Position numbers and translations under genes: made by a program. This document shows, piece by piece, positions 39,274 through 47,877 of a stretch of 64,000 nucleotides of DNA; the stretch's first letter is position 1, and the number at the start of each line of letters is the position of its first letter. The notes beneath the pieces are model-generated. The model worked only from the letters and a program-made list of their open reading frames with translations. It was not told where the DNA came from and did no database searches. Location: assembly GCA_947449495.1 (NCBI GenBank), contig CANFSB010000002.1:62001-126000 (forward strand), read 5' to 3'. The DNA is from Pseudomonadota bacterium (GTDB lineage Bacteria > Pseudomonadota > Gammaproteobacteria > Steroidobacterales > Steroidobacteraceae).

Positions 39274-41270
39274 TAAATATTCCCGTAGCGAGTGTTGCGC
39301 CAACCGCGCAGCGCGATAAGTCCGGTCAGCAGCAGTAGCAACCAGGATGAGAAACGGCCGCCGCCACCTGAACTGGCGCTTGACGACGGCGGGGGTGCGG
39401 CCGAAGCAGTCAGTGTGAGGTCAGCGGTATCGGTGAGTGCATAGTCGTCGGTAATGATGACGCGCAGGGTGTAGCTGCCTGCTTGGCTCAGGACGACGCT
39501 GGCCTTGGCGCTGCTGCCATTGGTCAGTGTCGCGGTGGCGCCGGCGGGGCTGCTGACGACCGACCACATATAGGTAACAACCGTGTGTCCTGCCACAGCG
39601 GTGCTGCCGCTTGCATCCAATGCTGCGCTTTGACCGGCAGTCACTGCGCCGCCGCCGGTGGCCACAGCCGTGGGCTTGGCGGCCAAAGTGATCGCAGCAC
39701 CCACATCAAGCATTCCCGCGCCGCAGATACCCGCTGCACAGATGCATTCACTGCCTTGGACGTCTTTACTGTCTACCGGCAGATGGCAAGCCGGCGGCGC
39801 CGGTGTGGTGGTGCTGGTAGTTGGAAACGTACGGGCCGATGCTTTTAGGCGTGCAATCACCTGTGAGGGCGATAGCATTGGATTGGCTGCCATCACCAGG
39901 CCTGCGGCCGCAGCCGCCAAGGGCGCTGAGAAGCTGGTGCCAACGTTAGTGCGGTACTGATCCGTATAGGTCGGACTCACCGGGACTGTGGTGCCGCTGT
40001 CTGTGGTGGTGTCCAGCGAGAAAAGGCAGGGGTCCCCGGCACCAGTAAGTACACAGTTGCCCGCCGGGGCGGAGATGCCTACTTCAGCACCCAGATTGCT
40101 GTAGCCGACTTTGGTGCCGATGTGGCGCAGACCGCCAACACCGAGCACCCCTGCACAATTGGCAGGAGCATCCACTGGCCCACCTTCGTTGCCAGCAGAG
40201 GCCACAACCACGACGCCCTTATTTGTGAGGTCTTGAATCACGGTGTTATAGGCGGCAGGACAGCTGCCCACACCACCGAGACTTAGATTGATGACCTGCG
40301 CCGGATTGGGGTTGGCGGCGGGTGTGCCTGCCAGCAGCGGCGGCGGAATGCTCAGGCCCGCAGCCCAATACATACCAGCGATGACATCCGAGTCATAACC
40401 ACCACACTTGCCCAGCACGCGTACTGGTAGTATCCGCACGTTGTAGGCAGCACCCGCAATGCCAATGCCATTGTTGGTATCGGCGCCGATCATTCCTGAC
40501 ACTCGCGTGCCATGCCAACTGCTGCTGGTGGGTTGGTCATTGTTGGTGCCGGCGCCGCACTTCTTGCCGGCATAGACCGGATTGGCTAAATCTGCAACGG
40601 AGATAAAGTCACCCGGGTCGCTGGGATCCGTGTCCCAGCCATCACCGTCATTGGCCGAGGTGAAGTTGCCCGGCTTGTCGGCAGACACAAAGTCATACCC
40701 TGGCAGCAGTTTGCCGCCCGCAGCAGCACGGCGCAGATCCGGGTGATCAAACCGCACGCCGGTGTCGAGCACTGCAACCACCACAGGCACACCAGAAACT
40801 GCACCGATACCCTTGGTGAAATCCCAAGCACTATTTGCGCGGATGGCTGCAATTTCCTGCGCCTGCAGGTACCACTGTTTGGCATACAGCGAGTCCCCTG
40901 GCGTCGTTACGTTTGCGTGTACACGCCGATCGGGCACTGCCAAGGCTATCTGAGGATCGCTGCGCAGCAGGGCCAATACTTGATCTAGCGCTACGCCTTG
41001 TGTCATGGCATCGAGTTGCAACACATGCAGGTTGCCACCCAAAGCATGATGCGCACGCAATGCCACGCCCGCACGGCGACCGCTGGCGCGCACCTGGGTA
41101 TCGAACTGCTCATCGACCGAGGTTTGGTTGGCACTGCGCCATTGCACGATGATTCGGTCGGTCGCCTCTACGGGAGCCGCTTGCGCCAACCCGCCGCAGT
41201 ACAGCGCGAGGGTCGCCAGAAGGGCCGCCGAAGCGGGCCTGCAAATGCGTGCGAGGCGTGTGGTGTTCAT
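39273..41270 (-). CDS. Subtilisin-like S8 serine protease with GlyGly-CTERM-type tail
   Basis: The 665-residue secreted protease has a signal peptide (cut near LAQA, about 31), a propeptide to about 120, and an S8 domain with catalytic Asp169 (VAVLDTGV), His253 (SSWHGTRVSG) and Ser446 (NVGTSFSAP). An Ig/PKD-like domain follows at about 540-625. The tail is GlyGly-CTERM-like: a Ser/Gly run ending GGGG, then a hydrophobic helix (SSWLLLLLTGLIAL) and basic residues (RGWRNTR). Such tails are cut by rhombosortase and direct a protein to the surface through type II secretion. It diverges from the Tad operon across 117 bases and shares a transcript with uppP. Confidence 0.9.
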   Translation of the reverse strand: MNTTRLARICRPASAALLATLALYCGGLAQAAPVEATDRIIVQWRSANQTSVDEQFDTQVRASGRRAGVALRAHHALGGNLHVLQLDAMTQGVALDQVLALLRSDPQIALAVPDRRVHANVTTPGDSLYAKQWYLQAQEIAAIRANSAWDFTKGIGAVSGVPVVVAVLDTGVRFDHPDLRRAAAGGKLLPGYDFVSADKPGNFTSANDGDGWDTDPSDPGDFISVADLANPVYAGKKCGAGTNNDQPTSSSWHGTRVSGMIGADTNNGIGIAGAAYNVRILPVRVLGKCGGYDSDVIAGMYWAAGLSIPPPLLAGTPAANPNPAQVINLSLGGVGSCPAAYNTVIQDLTNKGVVVVASAGNEGGPVDAPANCAGVLGVGGLRHIGTKVGYSNLGAEVGISAPAGNCVLTGAGDPCLFSLDTTTDSGTTVPVSPTYTDQYRTNVGTSFSAPLAAAAAGLVMAANPMLSPSQVIARLKASARTFPTTSTTTPAPPACHLPVDSKDVQGSECICAAGICGAGMLDVGAAITLAAKPTAVATGGGAVTAGQSAALDASGSTAVAGHTVVTYMWSVVSSPAGATATLTNGSSAKASVVLSQAGSYTLRVIITDDYALTDTADLTLTASAAPPPSSSASSGGGGRFSSWLLLLLTGLIALRGWRNTRYGNI

Positions 41271-41387
41271 AGGTGGGATGTTGCCACGCTTGGGGCTTTA
41301 AGTGCGCGATCCGACCAGATAACCCGGCTGCATTGAGCGTGATGCAGCGATCAAATGCTCTTCGTGTTTCAACCGGAGGGCATAGTC

Positions 41388-41642
41388 ATGATTAACACCA
41401 AGCGCTGCCGCGGGCAGGGCATGACCGAATACATCGTGGTGGTTGCGCTAGTGGCAGTGGCGGCCATTGGTGTCTATACCGCCTTTGGCAAGACTTTGCG
41501 TGGGCAGATGGCGGCTACGGCGCAATCGCTGGCGGGCAAAAGCACCAGCCAGGCGCGCAGCGATAGCAACGATGCGGGTGAGGAGGCAGAAGCCCAGGCC
41601 GGTCGAGCCATCAAGCTCGACAACTTCGACCAGGTGCGTTGA
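41388..41642 (+). CDS. Flp/TadE-like pilin subunit (class III leader)
   Basis: This 84-residue protein starts MINTKRCRGQGMTEYIVVV. The short basic leader and G-QGMT-EY fit the Tad prepilin site (cleavage after Gly, Glu at +5, Tyr at +6), followed by a 20-residue hydrophobic helix. After it comes a soluble tail rich in Ala, Ser, Asp and Glu. The mature size, about 75 residues, fits a Flp pilin or minor pilin. GGAGG lies about 9 bases before the ATG. It opens a nine-kb operon and is the best candidate for the main subunit, though 44322-44495 competes. Confidence 0.75.
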   Translation: MINTKRCRGQGMTEYIVVVALVAVAAIGVYTAFGKTLRGQMAATAQSLAGKSTSQARSDSNDAGEEAEAQAGRAIKLDNFDQVR

Positions 41643-42959
41643 ATGCTGCGGCATCAAGCGGCGGGTCAGGCGTTGGTTCCGGCACTGGGCTTTGCCGCCC
41701 TCCTGGCAGCGCTACTGTTGTGGGTGGTGGGTCTAGGTCAGACGATCACCGACAAGATTCGTTTGCAGAACGCCGCTGATGCCGCAGCCTACAGCGCCGC
41801 CCAGTGGCAAGCGCGCGCGCTGAACTTTCAGGCCTATACCAACCGGGCCATCGTTGCCAATGAAGTGGCCATAGCGCAGTTTGTCAGTCTGCGTTCCTGG
41901 TCGCAGTACGTGCAGCAGACACTGGGCAACACCGCGGCAGTGGGTCGCTATGTGCCGCCCGCAGCGGCCACCTTGCAAGCACTGTCACGGGGCTGGTCTG
42001 CCGTCAACAGTGGCATTCAATCCACGTTGCCTCTGATCGAGACAGGCATCAGTCATTGGAATGTGGATGTGCTGGCGCGCACGCAAGCCATCGCTCATCA
42101 ACAAGCGTTGATCGGCTCAGCAGAACTAGTGCCACAGGTCGCGCGTTACCACGATCCTCGCATTGAGGTGGCAGGCGGTACACGCCTGTTGCAGCTTGCC
42201 AATGCCGCCGGCTGGCAGAACCGCCTGACTGCGCGCTACAGGCGCGGGTCCGGCGAGTTGGCGCGTGTGTCGCAGTTACTCATGGATTCACGCGATGGCT
42301 TCAGTGCCGAGCGGCGCAATAATCTGCTGTTCTCCAATCCACTGCTAAAACTTCCAAAGCGTGGCGGTACAGACCTGTTGGCTGAACGTGGTTGGCGGGG
42401 CATGGATAGCCTGTCCCTGCATATCAATTACTTTTTCGGATCAACCGAAGTGCCATATGGCTGGGGTGCAGCCGAGAACCGCTTGCAGCCAGTGACTGTG
42501 CGCGGAGTGCATGGTGGCAGTTGGAACGACAATTACCGCGCCACGCGCAATGCCGAGCGCGCGTTAGTCGCACGCACCGGCTATTCAGGCTTGCCCGAAG
42601 TGCGTGACATCGTTCAGCCGCAGCGCCAGCAGGATCTGCGGCTGGGTTATTCAGTGCATCTGGCTTTGCCGCAACAGCGTTTGTGGACTGCAGCGCGTGA
42701 GGTAACCCCCGCACTGCACTTACCCTCTGGCGATGTTTTGCACCTGGGTACCACACTGCCCAGTGACGCATTGCATGCTTTGGCCTCTGCCGAAGTGTTC
42801 TTTCAAAGGCCGACTGAACGTGCCGATGGCAGGGCGGAGTACCCGAGCCTGTTTAATCCGTATTGGCAGGTGCATCTGCTGCCAGTCAGTGCCCGTACAC
42901 GCAGCCTCACTGCACCAAGCCGTGGTGTGGCGTTAGATCCTTATGCGGTGTTGCCGTGA
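41643..42959 (+). CDS. TadG-like pilus assembly protein
   Basis: The 438-residue protein has a single N-terminal membrane helix in GQALVPALGFAALLAALLLW, the start typical of the TadE/G-like group, and then a NAADAAAYSAAQWQARALNF segment as in TadG-like proteins. The Glu of the class III motif is Pro here. The large remaining part is probably periplasmic and has no recognised domain such as a VWA fold. It starts on the base after the preceding stop and overlaps the next gene by 4 bases. Confidence 0.7.
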   Translation: MLRHQAAGQALVPALGFAALLAALLLWVVGLGQTITDKIRLQNAADAAAYSAAQWQARALNFQAYTNRAIVANEVAIAQFVSLRSWSQYVQQTLGNTAAVGRYVPPAAATLQALSRGWSAVNSGIQSTLPLIETGISHWNVDVLARTQAIAHQQALIGSAELVPQVARYHDPRIEVAGGTRLLQLANAAGWQNRLTARYRRGSGELARVSQLLMDSRDGFSAERRNNLLFSNPLLKLPKRGGTDLLAERGWRGMDSLSLHINYFFGSTEVPYGWGAAENRLQPVTVRGVHGGSWNDNYRATRNAERALVARTGYSGLPEVRDIVQPQRQQDLRLGYSVHLALPQQRLWTAAREVTPALHLPSGDVLHLGTTLPSDALHALASAEVFFQRPTERADGRAEYPSLFNPYWQVHLLPVSARTRSLTAPSRGVALDPYAVLP

Positions 42960-43699
42960 AACGCATGACTGGGCAGGCACTGATCGAGTTCTGCGTCATG
43001 GTTGGTGTCTTTGTGGCGCTGGGCATCGGCATGCAGGTCCTGTCTGGTTGGCAGCGTTTGCAGCGGCAAGCTGTTATTGCGGCACGCGAGACGGCCTTCA
43101 GTGCGGCATGGAATCCGCGACTGCCCAGTACCCAAGACCTGCAGGCGCGTTTGTATGCACTGCACTTGGACGCAGTGGGGACTGTGGCGCCGATCACCGG
43201 CCAGTCCCTGCTGCAGCAGGATCCTGGGCCAACGGTGCAAGTCGCGGATGCGCCACCGCCTGGCACTACGCCCGGTTTGTTGCTGCAAGTTCTGCGTCCC
43301 TTGCAGGCCGTTGGGGGTTTTCTCGGCTCCGATTTCTCACTTTCACAGCAGGGCTTTACGCAAGCGACTGTTGCATTGCGCATGGCAGATTTGCCGACAT
43401 TGCCTACTCCCTGGGCTAGTGCTGCGCTGCAAGTAGAAGAGCACTCAGCTGTGCTCGGTGATGACTGGTCTGCTGCTGGTCCGGCACAGGTCGCCCAGCG
43501 CACGGGAGGGCTCGTGCCTACCGCCGTATTGGCTCGACAGGCCGCAGTGCTGCGGCCGTTGCTGTGGCCGGCCCGGCTCATCGAGCCGGCACTTGGGCGG
43601 CTGTGTTTAGGGCTTATCGAACCGGAGCGCGTGCCGGTCGATCGCCTTGCTGGTTCGGTTGCCGCTGCTGCCCAGCCTGGGGATGCCACATGTCACTGA
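42956..43699 (+). CDS. TadE-like minor pseudopilin
   Basis: The 247-residue product starts at a GTG in a GTGA overlap; its N-terminus has KRMTG-QALI-EF, the class III site G-x4-E-F, and then a hydrophobic helix (CVMVGVFVALGIGMQVL). The remaining 215 residues have several Pro-rich turns and no recognised domain. It fits the TadE/TadF minor pseudopilin group by leader, position and size. ATG 42965 is an alternative start. Confidence 0.65.
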   Translation: MKRMTGQALIEFCVMVGVFVALGIGMQVLSGWQRLQRQAVIAARETAFSAAWNPRLPSTQDLQARLYALHLDAVGTVAPITGQSLLQQDPGPTVQVADAPPPGTTPGLLLQVLRPLQAVGGFLGSDFSLSQQGFTQATVALRMADLPTLPTPWASAALQVEEHSAVLGDDWSAAGPAQVAQRTGGLVPTAVLARQAAVLRPLLWPARLIEPALGRLCLGLIEPERVPVDRLAGSVAAAAQPGDATCH

Positions 43700-44325
43700 G
43701 AGCGGCAGCAACAGGTCTTCTTGTGGCGTTGTGGCCAGTAGAGGTGCCAGCCCAGCTGCCGCCGTATCCAAATGTCATAAGTGAAGAATTGCCTTCGTCG
43801 CTGCGCATCAACGGGCTATCGGTAGAGATCACCCACCTTAGCGGTACAGGTGTTCCCGGATTGATCCGCACCTTGGCACAGCGCTGGCGTGTGGCTGCTA
43901 TGGCGCAAGGGGACTGGTTGCAGTTGGCGCATCAATCCAATGGCTGGTCAGAGGTGTTGCAGTGGCGCCCGGAAAGCGCTTCAACCGAAGCGCTGTACTC
44001 GCGCCTGCGCGTGGATCAGTCGCCGGGGCCGCCGGCAACGCTGTCCCTACAGCTACCGGCTGTCTGTCAAAGCCGCAGCTACCTTCAACTCGGTAGCACC
44101 GCACAACCGGTGCTGCAGCTTACCGCCCGCTGCGAGGGCAGTCTGAATCTGGTGCAGTCATTGCTACTGCAAGCGGCAAAGCGCAGCGGTTGGCGAGTGG
44201 CGGACGGTGCTGCTCCACCGCGGCTGTGGACTCGCAGCGGATTGGCGTTGCAACTCGATGTCCTGCAATCACCTCAGGGTGTGGTGCTGGTTGCCTTGCA
44301 ACACGGTCGGGCATCACAGCCATGA
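43690..44325 (+). CDS. Unrecognised periplasmic protein of the Tad operon
   Basis: This 211-residue frame has a Sec signal (AAATGLLVALWPVEVPAQ) and no other membrane segment. The mature part includes two Cys (in PAVCQSRSYL and TARCEGSLNL) that may form a disulfide. Repeated short strands such as LAQRWRVAAMAQGDW and AAKRSGWRVADG suggest two related alpha/beta modules, possibly similar to secretin N-domains or to TonB-box-type periplasmic modules. It overlaps both neighbours (10 and 4 bases), so it is translated with the pilus genes. A role as a periplasmic part of the machine, perhaps replacing RcpB or TadD, is inference. Confidence 0.6.
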   Translation: MSLRAAATGLLVALWPVEVPAQLPPYPNVISEELPSSLRINGLSVEITHLSGTGVPGLIRTLAQRWRVAAMAQGDWLQLAHQSNGWSEVLQWRPESASTEALYSRLRVDQSPGPPATLSLQLPAVCQSRSYLQLGSTAQPVLQLTARCEGSLNLVQSLLLQAAKRSGWRVADGAAPPRLWTRSGLALQLDVLQSPQGVVLVALQHGRASQP

Positions 44326-44495
44326 ACACCGCATCCCAACAGGGCCAGGCCTTGGCCGAGTACCTGCTGTGTACAAGCGTGCTGGTGAGCGCCTTGCTGG
44401 TGCCGTGGTGGGGGGGCGAACCGGTGGTAGTGCAATGGGTTCATGTGCTGCGCGAGTGGGTGCAGTCCATCACCTGGTTGTTGGCGCTGTCTTGA
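44322..44495 (+). CDS. Second small Flp-like pilin with class III leader
   Basis: The 57-residue protein reads MNTASQQGQALAEYLLCTS at its start: a short leader, G-QALA-EY cleavage site and a hydrophobic helix to about residue 30. The mature form would be about 49 residues, with a Trp-rich C-terminus. The ATG overlaps the preceding stop (ATGA); CpaB follows after 13 bases with a GGAGG site. Small size and leader fit Flp pilins, but the Trp-rich end and Cys are unusual. Confidence 0.65.
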   Translation: MNTASQQGQALAEYLLCTSVLVSALLVPWWGGEPVVVQWVHVLREWVQSITWLLALS

Positions 44496-44508
44496 ATCTG
44501 GAGGCTTG

Positions 44509-45390
44509 ATGAAAATATCTACATTTTGGGCAGGTGCTGTCCGATCCAACCTGTTGCTCGGTGCGGCAGCACTATTGGCTGGCACGGCTGCTTTTTTGCT
44601 GGCCAAGCACTACCTCGCTAGTCAGGCCGCGCTGCTCGAGCAGCAGTTCGCACAGCGGCTGCAAGCGCGCCCGGTCCTGGTGGCAGCAAAGCCTTTGGCC
44701 ACCGGCGATGTGGCAGCAGAGGGCAGTCTTGCTAGGCGGGACATGCCGGTCAGTTTTTTGCGCGGTGATGCTTTGGATCCACAAGCTGCCAATCGCATCG
44801 CAGGTCGACGTGTATTGCACCCCGTTGCAGCAGGGGATGCACTCGCGGACACAGATTTCGCACCACGCTCCACGCCTGCCTTAGCTGCGGTGCTCCCTGC
44901 CGGCCAGCGTGCATTCACCGTGGCTGTAGACGAGGTGGCAGGCCAGTCGGGCCTCCTGCGTGCCGGCGACAAAGTAGATGTGTACTGGCAACACCAACGC
45001 GGCAGCGACATAGCAATGGTCACTTTGCTGCTACAGACGGTGCCGGTGTTGGCAACAGGTCGTCAAATTGCCGGGCAATCGCCTGCGGCTAGCGCTGCTG
45101 AGTTCAGCACTATCACGCTGCAGGTGGACGCCGACGACACCGCGCGCCTGCTGCTGGCTCAGCGTAGTGGTCAGCTGGCCGTGGTGCTGCGAGGCAGCGC
45201 AGATACCCAACAGCAGACGCTGAAAATTCGTGACAGCCGGCAGTTGTCGCAGCGCGTCAGCGGCATTAACAGCACAGCTGCGCCCGATCCACCGTTGCAG
45301 GTGATTGTCGGTGGCAGTGGGGCCGCAGTTGCACCAATGCAAAACCTGCCGGTGAGCCCGCAGATCTTTCCCAACGGAGGCCTTCCATGA
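44509..45390 (+). CDS. cpaB: Flp pilus assembly protein CpaB (RcpC)
   Basis: CpaB is a periplasmic, membrane-anchored component linked to the secretin. The 293-residue protein has an N-terminal membrane helix (LLLGAAALLAGTAAFLLA), a SAF domain with PVLVAAKPLATGDVAAEG and RRVLHPVAAGDALADTD, and the family-typical VLPAGQRAFTVAVDEVAGQSGLLRAGDKVDVYW. Strong GGAGG ahead of the ATG; overlap with cpaC (ATGA). Confidence 0.93.
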   Translation: MKISTFWAGAVRSNLLLGAAALLAGTAAFLLAKHYLASQAALLEQQFAQRLQARPVLVAAKPLATGDVAAEGSLARRDMPVSFLRGDALDPQAANRIAGRRVLHPVAAGDALADTDFAPRSTPALAAVLPAGQRAFTVAVDEVAGQSGLLRAGDKVDVYWQHQRGSDIAMVTLLLQTVPVLATGRQIAGQSPAASAAEFSTITLQVDADDTARLLLAQRSGQLAVVLRGSADTQQQTLKIRDSRQLSQRVSGINSTAAPDPPLQVIVGGSGAAVAPMQNLPVSPQIFPNGGLP

Positions 45391-46610
45391 TGCGTCGCAT
45401 AGTGCTGCTGTTGATGGTGCTGTTGTCGGTATCACCTGTCGTGCTGGCAGATCCACTGCCCGATGAATTGACTTTGACGGTTGGCGAAACCCAGTTGCTG
45501 GTAGCTGACGTGCAACGGCTAGCGCTGGGCAGTGGCAGGCTGTTGTCGGTATCGCGTCCCGAACGCGGTCAACTGTTGTTGTTGGCCGAATCAGTGGGCA
45601 CCACCACAGTACAGCTATGGTTGCGCGACGGTAGCCGGCATCGCGTGCGTGTGACTATCCGTGATCAAGACCTGCAGCCGCGGCTTGAACAAGTCCAGCG
45701 CCTACTCGAGGGAACCCGAAACATCACAGCGCATATCGCCGGCAGTCATGTGGTGCTGGAAGGCTTACGTGTCAGTGAGGCTGATCAGTTGCGAGCGGCA
45801 CAGATCACGGAGGGCTTTGGTGGTGTGGTGCTCAACTTCATTGGACGTCTCGGCTGGGAGGCCATGATCCAGATGGAGGTGCGCATCATTGAGGTGCGCC
45901 GTGACAAGTTGCGTGATTTGGGGCTTCGTTGGGATGCGACGGCACAGGGCCCGGTTGCTGGCCTGCGGTTGGGGCAGACGCCCGGCGCACCAGCAGCCAG
46001 CTTTGCCATGGCCAGTCAGTTGGCAACACGCCTCGATCTGCTTGCACAGCAAGGCATGGCAGAGACTGTGGCGCAGCCGCTGCTCAGCTGCCGCAGCGGC
46101 GGTTCCGCTCGCTTTGTATCCGGTGGCGAGGTGCCTATTCCGGTGGTCGACGGCCTCGGCGGCACTGATGTGCAATACAAAGAATATGGCGTGATTCTGG
46201 AGGTCCGGCCCAAGGCCGATGCGGGCGGCTCCATCTATGCAGAGATCGAAGCTGAGCTAAGCCAGATCGACGATGCGGTACGCGTGCAGAACTTTCCCGG
46301 CTTCATCAAACGTCGGTCCGCCACTGCGGTCAACGTGCGGGCTGGTGAAACCATCGTGATTGGCGGCTTGTTGGCGCGCGAGCGCAGTAACAGTCGTCAG
46401 TCGGTGCCCGGCCTGGGTAGGTTGCCTCTGGCAGGCGGTCTATTTGGCTCGCGCCATCGTTTGGAGCGCCAAACCGAACTGCTGGTATTGATCACGCCTC
46501 GATTGGTGGGCGAGGGGCCTATCGGTCCTGCTCAGGTTGCGCCCGCCGAGCAGGTGCAGCGTGCCGATGCTCTGGTCGAGGCCTACACGGTACCTGTAGA
46601 GGCCAAATAA
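45387..46610 (+). CDS. cpaC: Tad pilus outer-membrane secretin CpaC (RcpA)
   Basis: CpaC forms the outer-membrane pore for the pilus. In 407 residues: signal peptide (LLLMVLLSVSPVVLA), pilus-secretin N-domain with LTLTVGETQLL, a BON-like repeat (LEGTRNITAHIAGSHVVLEG), and the secretin beta-domain with QMEVRIIEVRRDKLRDLGL, SARFVSGGEVPIPV, KEYGVILEVRPKAD and VNVRAGETIVIGGLLARE. The C-terminus keeps LLVLITPRLV. It ends 1 base before cpaF. Confidence 0.94.
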   Translation: MMRRIVLLLMVLLSVSPVVLADPLPDELTLTVGETQLLVADVQRLALGSGRLLSVSRPERGQLLLLAESVGTTTVQLWLRDGSRHRVRVTIRDQDLQPRLEQVQRLLEGTRNITAHIAGSHVVLEGLRVSEADQLRAAQITEGFGGVVLNFIGRLGWEAMIQMEVRIIEVRRDKLRDLGLRWDATAQGPVAGLRLGQTPGAPAASFAMASQLATRLDLLAQQGMAETVAQPLLSCRSGGSARFVSGGEVPIPVVDGLGGTDVQYKEYGVILEVRPKADAGGSIYAEIEAELSQIDDAVRVQNFPGFIKRRSATAVNVRAGETIVIGGLLARERSNSRQSVPGLGRLPLAGGLFGSRHRLERQTELLVLITPRLVGEGPIGPAQVAPAEQVQRADALVEAYTVPVEAK

Positions 46611-46611
46611 C

Positions 46612-47877
46612 ATGGATATCACGCCAGAGTTTATCAGTGCTGTGCAGGGCGAGTTGGTTGCGGCACTGGATCTGCGCCGTAACGACATCGCTGGCATGCA
46701 CGACGGGCAACTGCGTGCGTTGGCGCAACGCTGCATTGGCGACATCGTGGCACGCCATGCATTGCCAAACGGCATTGATCGCCAGGGGATCGAGCGACAG
46801 TTGCTGCAGGAGGCAGTTGGGCGCGGAGTCCTCGAAGACTTGCTGTCCGATGATTCGATCACCGAGATCATGGTCAATGGACCCGACGCGGTTTTCATTG
46901 AACGCGCAGGTCGACTTGCGCCAGCGCCCGTGCGGTTTTCCAGCGCGGGCGCGCTGTCCCGCGTCATCGAACGTCTCTTGTCAGACTCGGGTCGTCGTGT
47001 GGACGAGGGCATGCCCATGGTTGACGCTCGCCTTGCAGATGGTTCACGCCTCAACGTGATCATTGGTCCCCTAGCGCTCAACGGTCCGGCGCTGACCATA
47101 CGCAAATTCGCTCGACATGCGCTGAGTCTCGAAGATTTGATTGCACGTGGAGCACTGTCTGCGCAGATGGCGGATCTGTTACGCCATGCTGTGCACCATC
47201 GCCGCAATATTGTGGTGTCCGGTGGGACCGGATCTGGCAAGACGACGCTGCTTAACGTGCTGTCGGCGCTGATACCTGAGACCGAGCGTGTGGTCACCAT
47301 CGAGGACTCTGCCGAGCTGCAGTTGCAGCATCCTAACCGCGTAATTTTGCAGGCGCGTCCAAGCAACCTTGAAGGTCAGGGTACGGTCACCATTCGCGAT
47401 CTGGTGCGCAACGCACTACGTATGCGACCGGATCGAATCGTCATTGGCGAGTGTCGCGGTGCCGAGGCGCTGGACATGTTGCAAGCGATGAACACCGGGC
47501 ACAACGGCTCACTCACGACAGCCCATGCCAATACGCCCCGCGATCTGCTGTCGCGCCTGGAAGTCATGGTTTTGATGGCTGGAATGGATCTGCCCGTGCA
47601 GGCCATCCGCGAGCAGATGGCCAGTGCGGTCAACCTGATTGTGCAACAGGCACGCTTTGCCTGTGGCGCGCGTCGGATTGTCTCGATCACAGAAATAACC
47701 GGCATGGAAGGCGGCCGCGTACAGATGCAGGATCTGTTTCGATTTCAGCAGACCGGCGTGGATGCAGAGGGTCGCAGCCAAGGCCGCTTTGCCGGCTGTG
47801 GAAACCTGCCCGTCTACCTTGAGGGCAGCAACTGTCACGGGCTCGATAGAGGCTTGTTCGACCGGAGAGTGCTGTGA
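46612..47877 (+). CDS. cpaF: Tad pilus secretion ATPase CpaF (TadA)
   Basis: This cytoplasmic hexameric ATPase powers pilus assembly. In 421 residues: an N-terminal three-helix region, a DSITEIMVNGPDAVFIERAG linker, Walker A VVSGGTGSGKTTLLN, the Asp box VVTIEDSAELQL, Walker B MRPDRIVIGECRGAEALDML and the His box TTAHANTPRDLLSRLE. All motifs are intact. It stands alone as motor protein; no second assembly ATPase is present. One-base overlap with tadB (TGATG). Confidence 0.95.
   Translation: MDITPEFISAVQGELVAALDLRRNDIAGMHDGQLRALAQRCIGDIVARHALPNGIDRQGIERQLLQEAVGRGVLEDLLSDDSITEIMVNGPDAVFIERAGRLAPAPVRFSSAGALSRVIERLLSDSGRRVDEGMPMVDARLADGSRLNVIIGPLALNGPALTIRKFARHALSLEDLIARGALSAQMADLLRHAVHHRRNIVVSGGTGSGKTTLLNVLSALIPETERVVTIEDSAELQLQHPNRVILQARPSNLEGQGTVTIRDLVRNALRMRPDRIVIGECRGAEALDMLQAMNTGHNGSLTTAHANTPRDLLSRLEVMVLMAGMDLPVQAIREQMASAVNLIVQQARFACGARRIVSITEITGMEGGRVQMQDLFRFQQTGVDAEGRSQGRFAGCGNLPVYLEGSNCHGLDRGLFDRRVL

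Noticed and set aside
46440-47366. 308-codon minus-strand frame opposite cpaF
   Set aside because: CpaF motifs are intact on the plus strand; the antisense translation is Ser/Arg-rich shadow.
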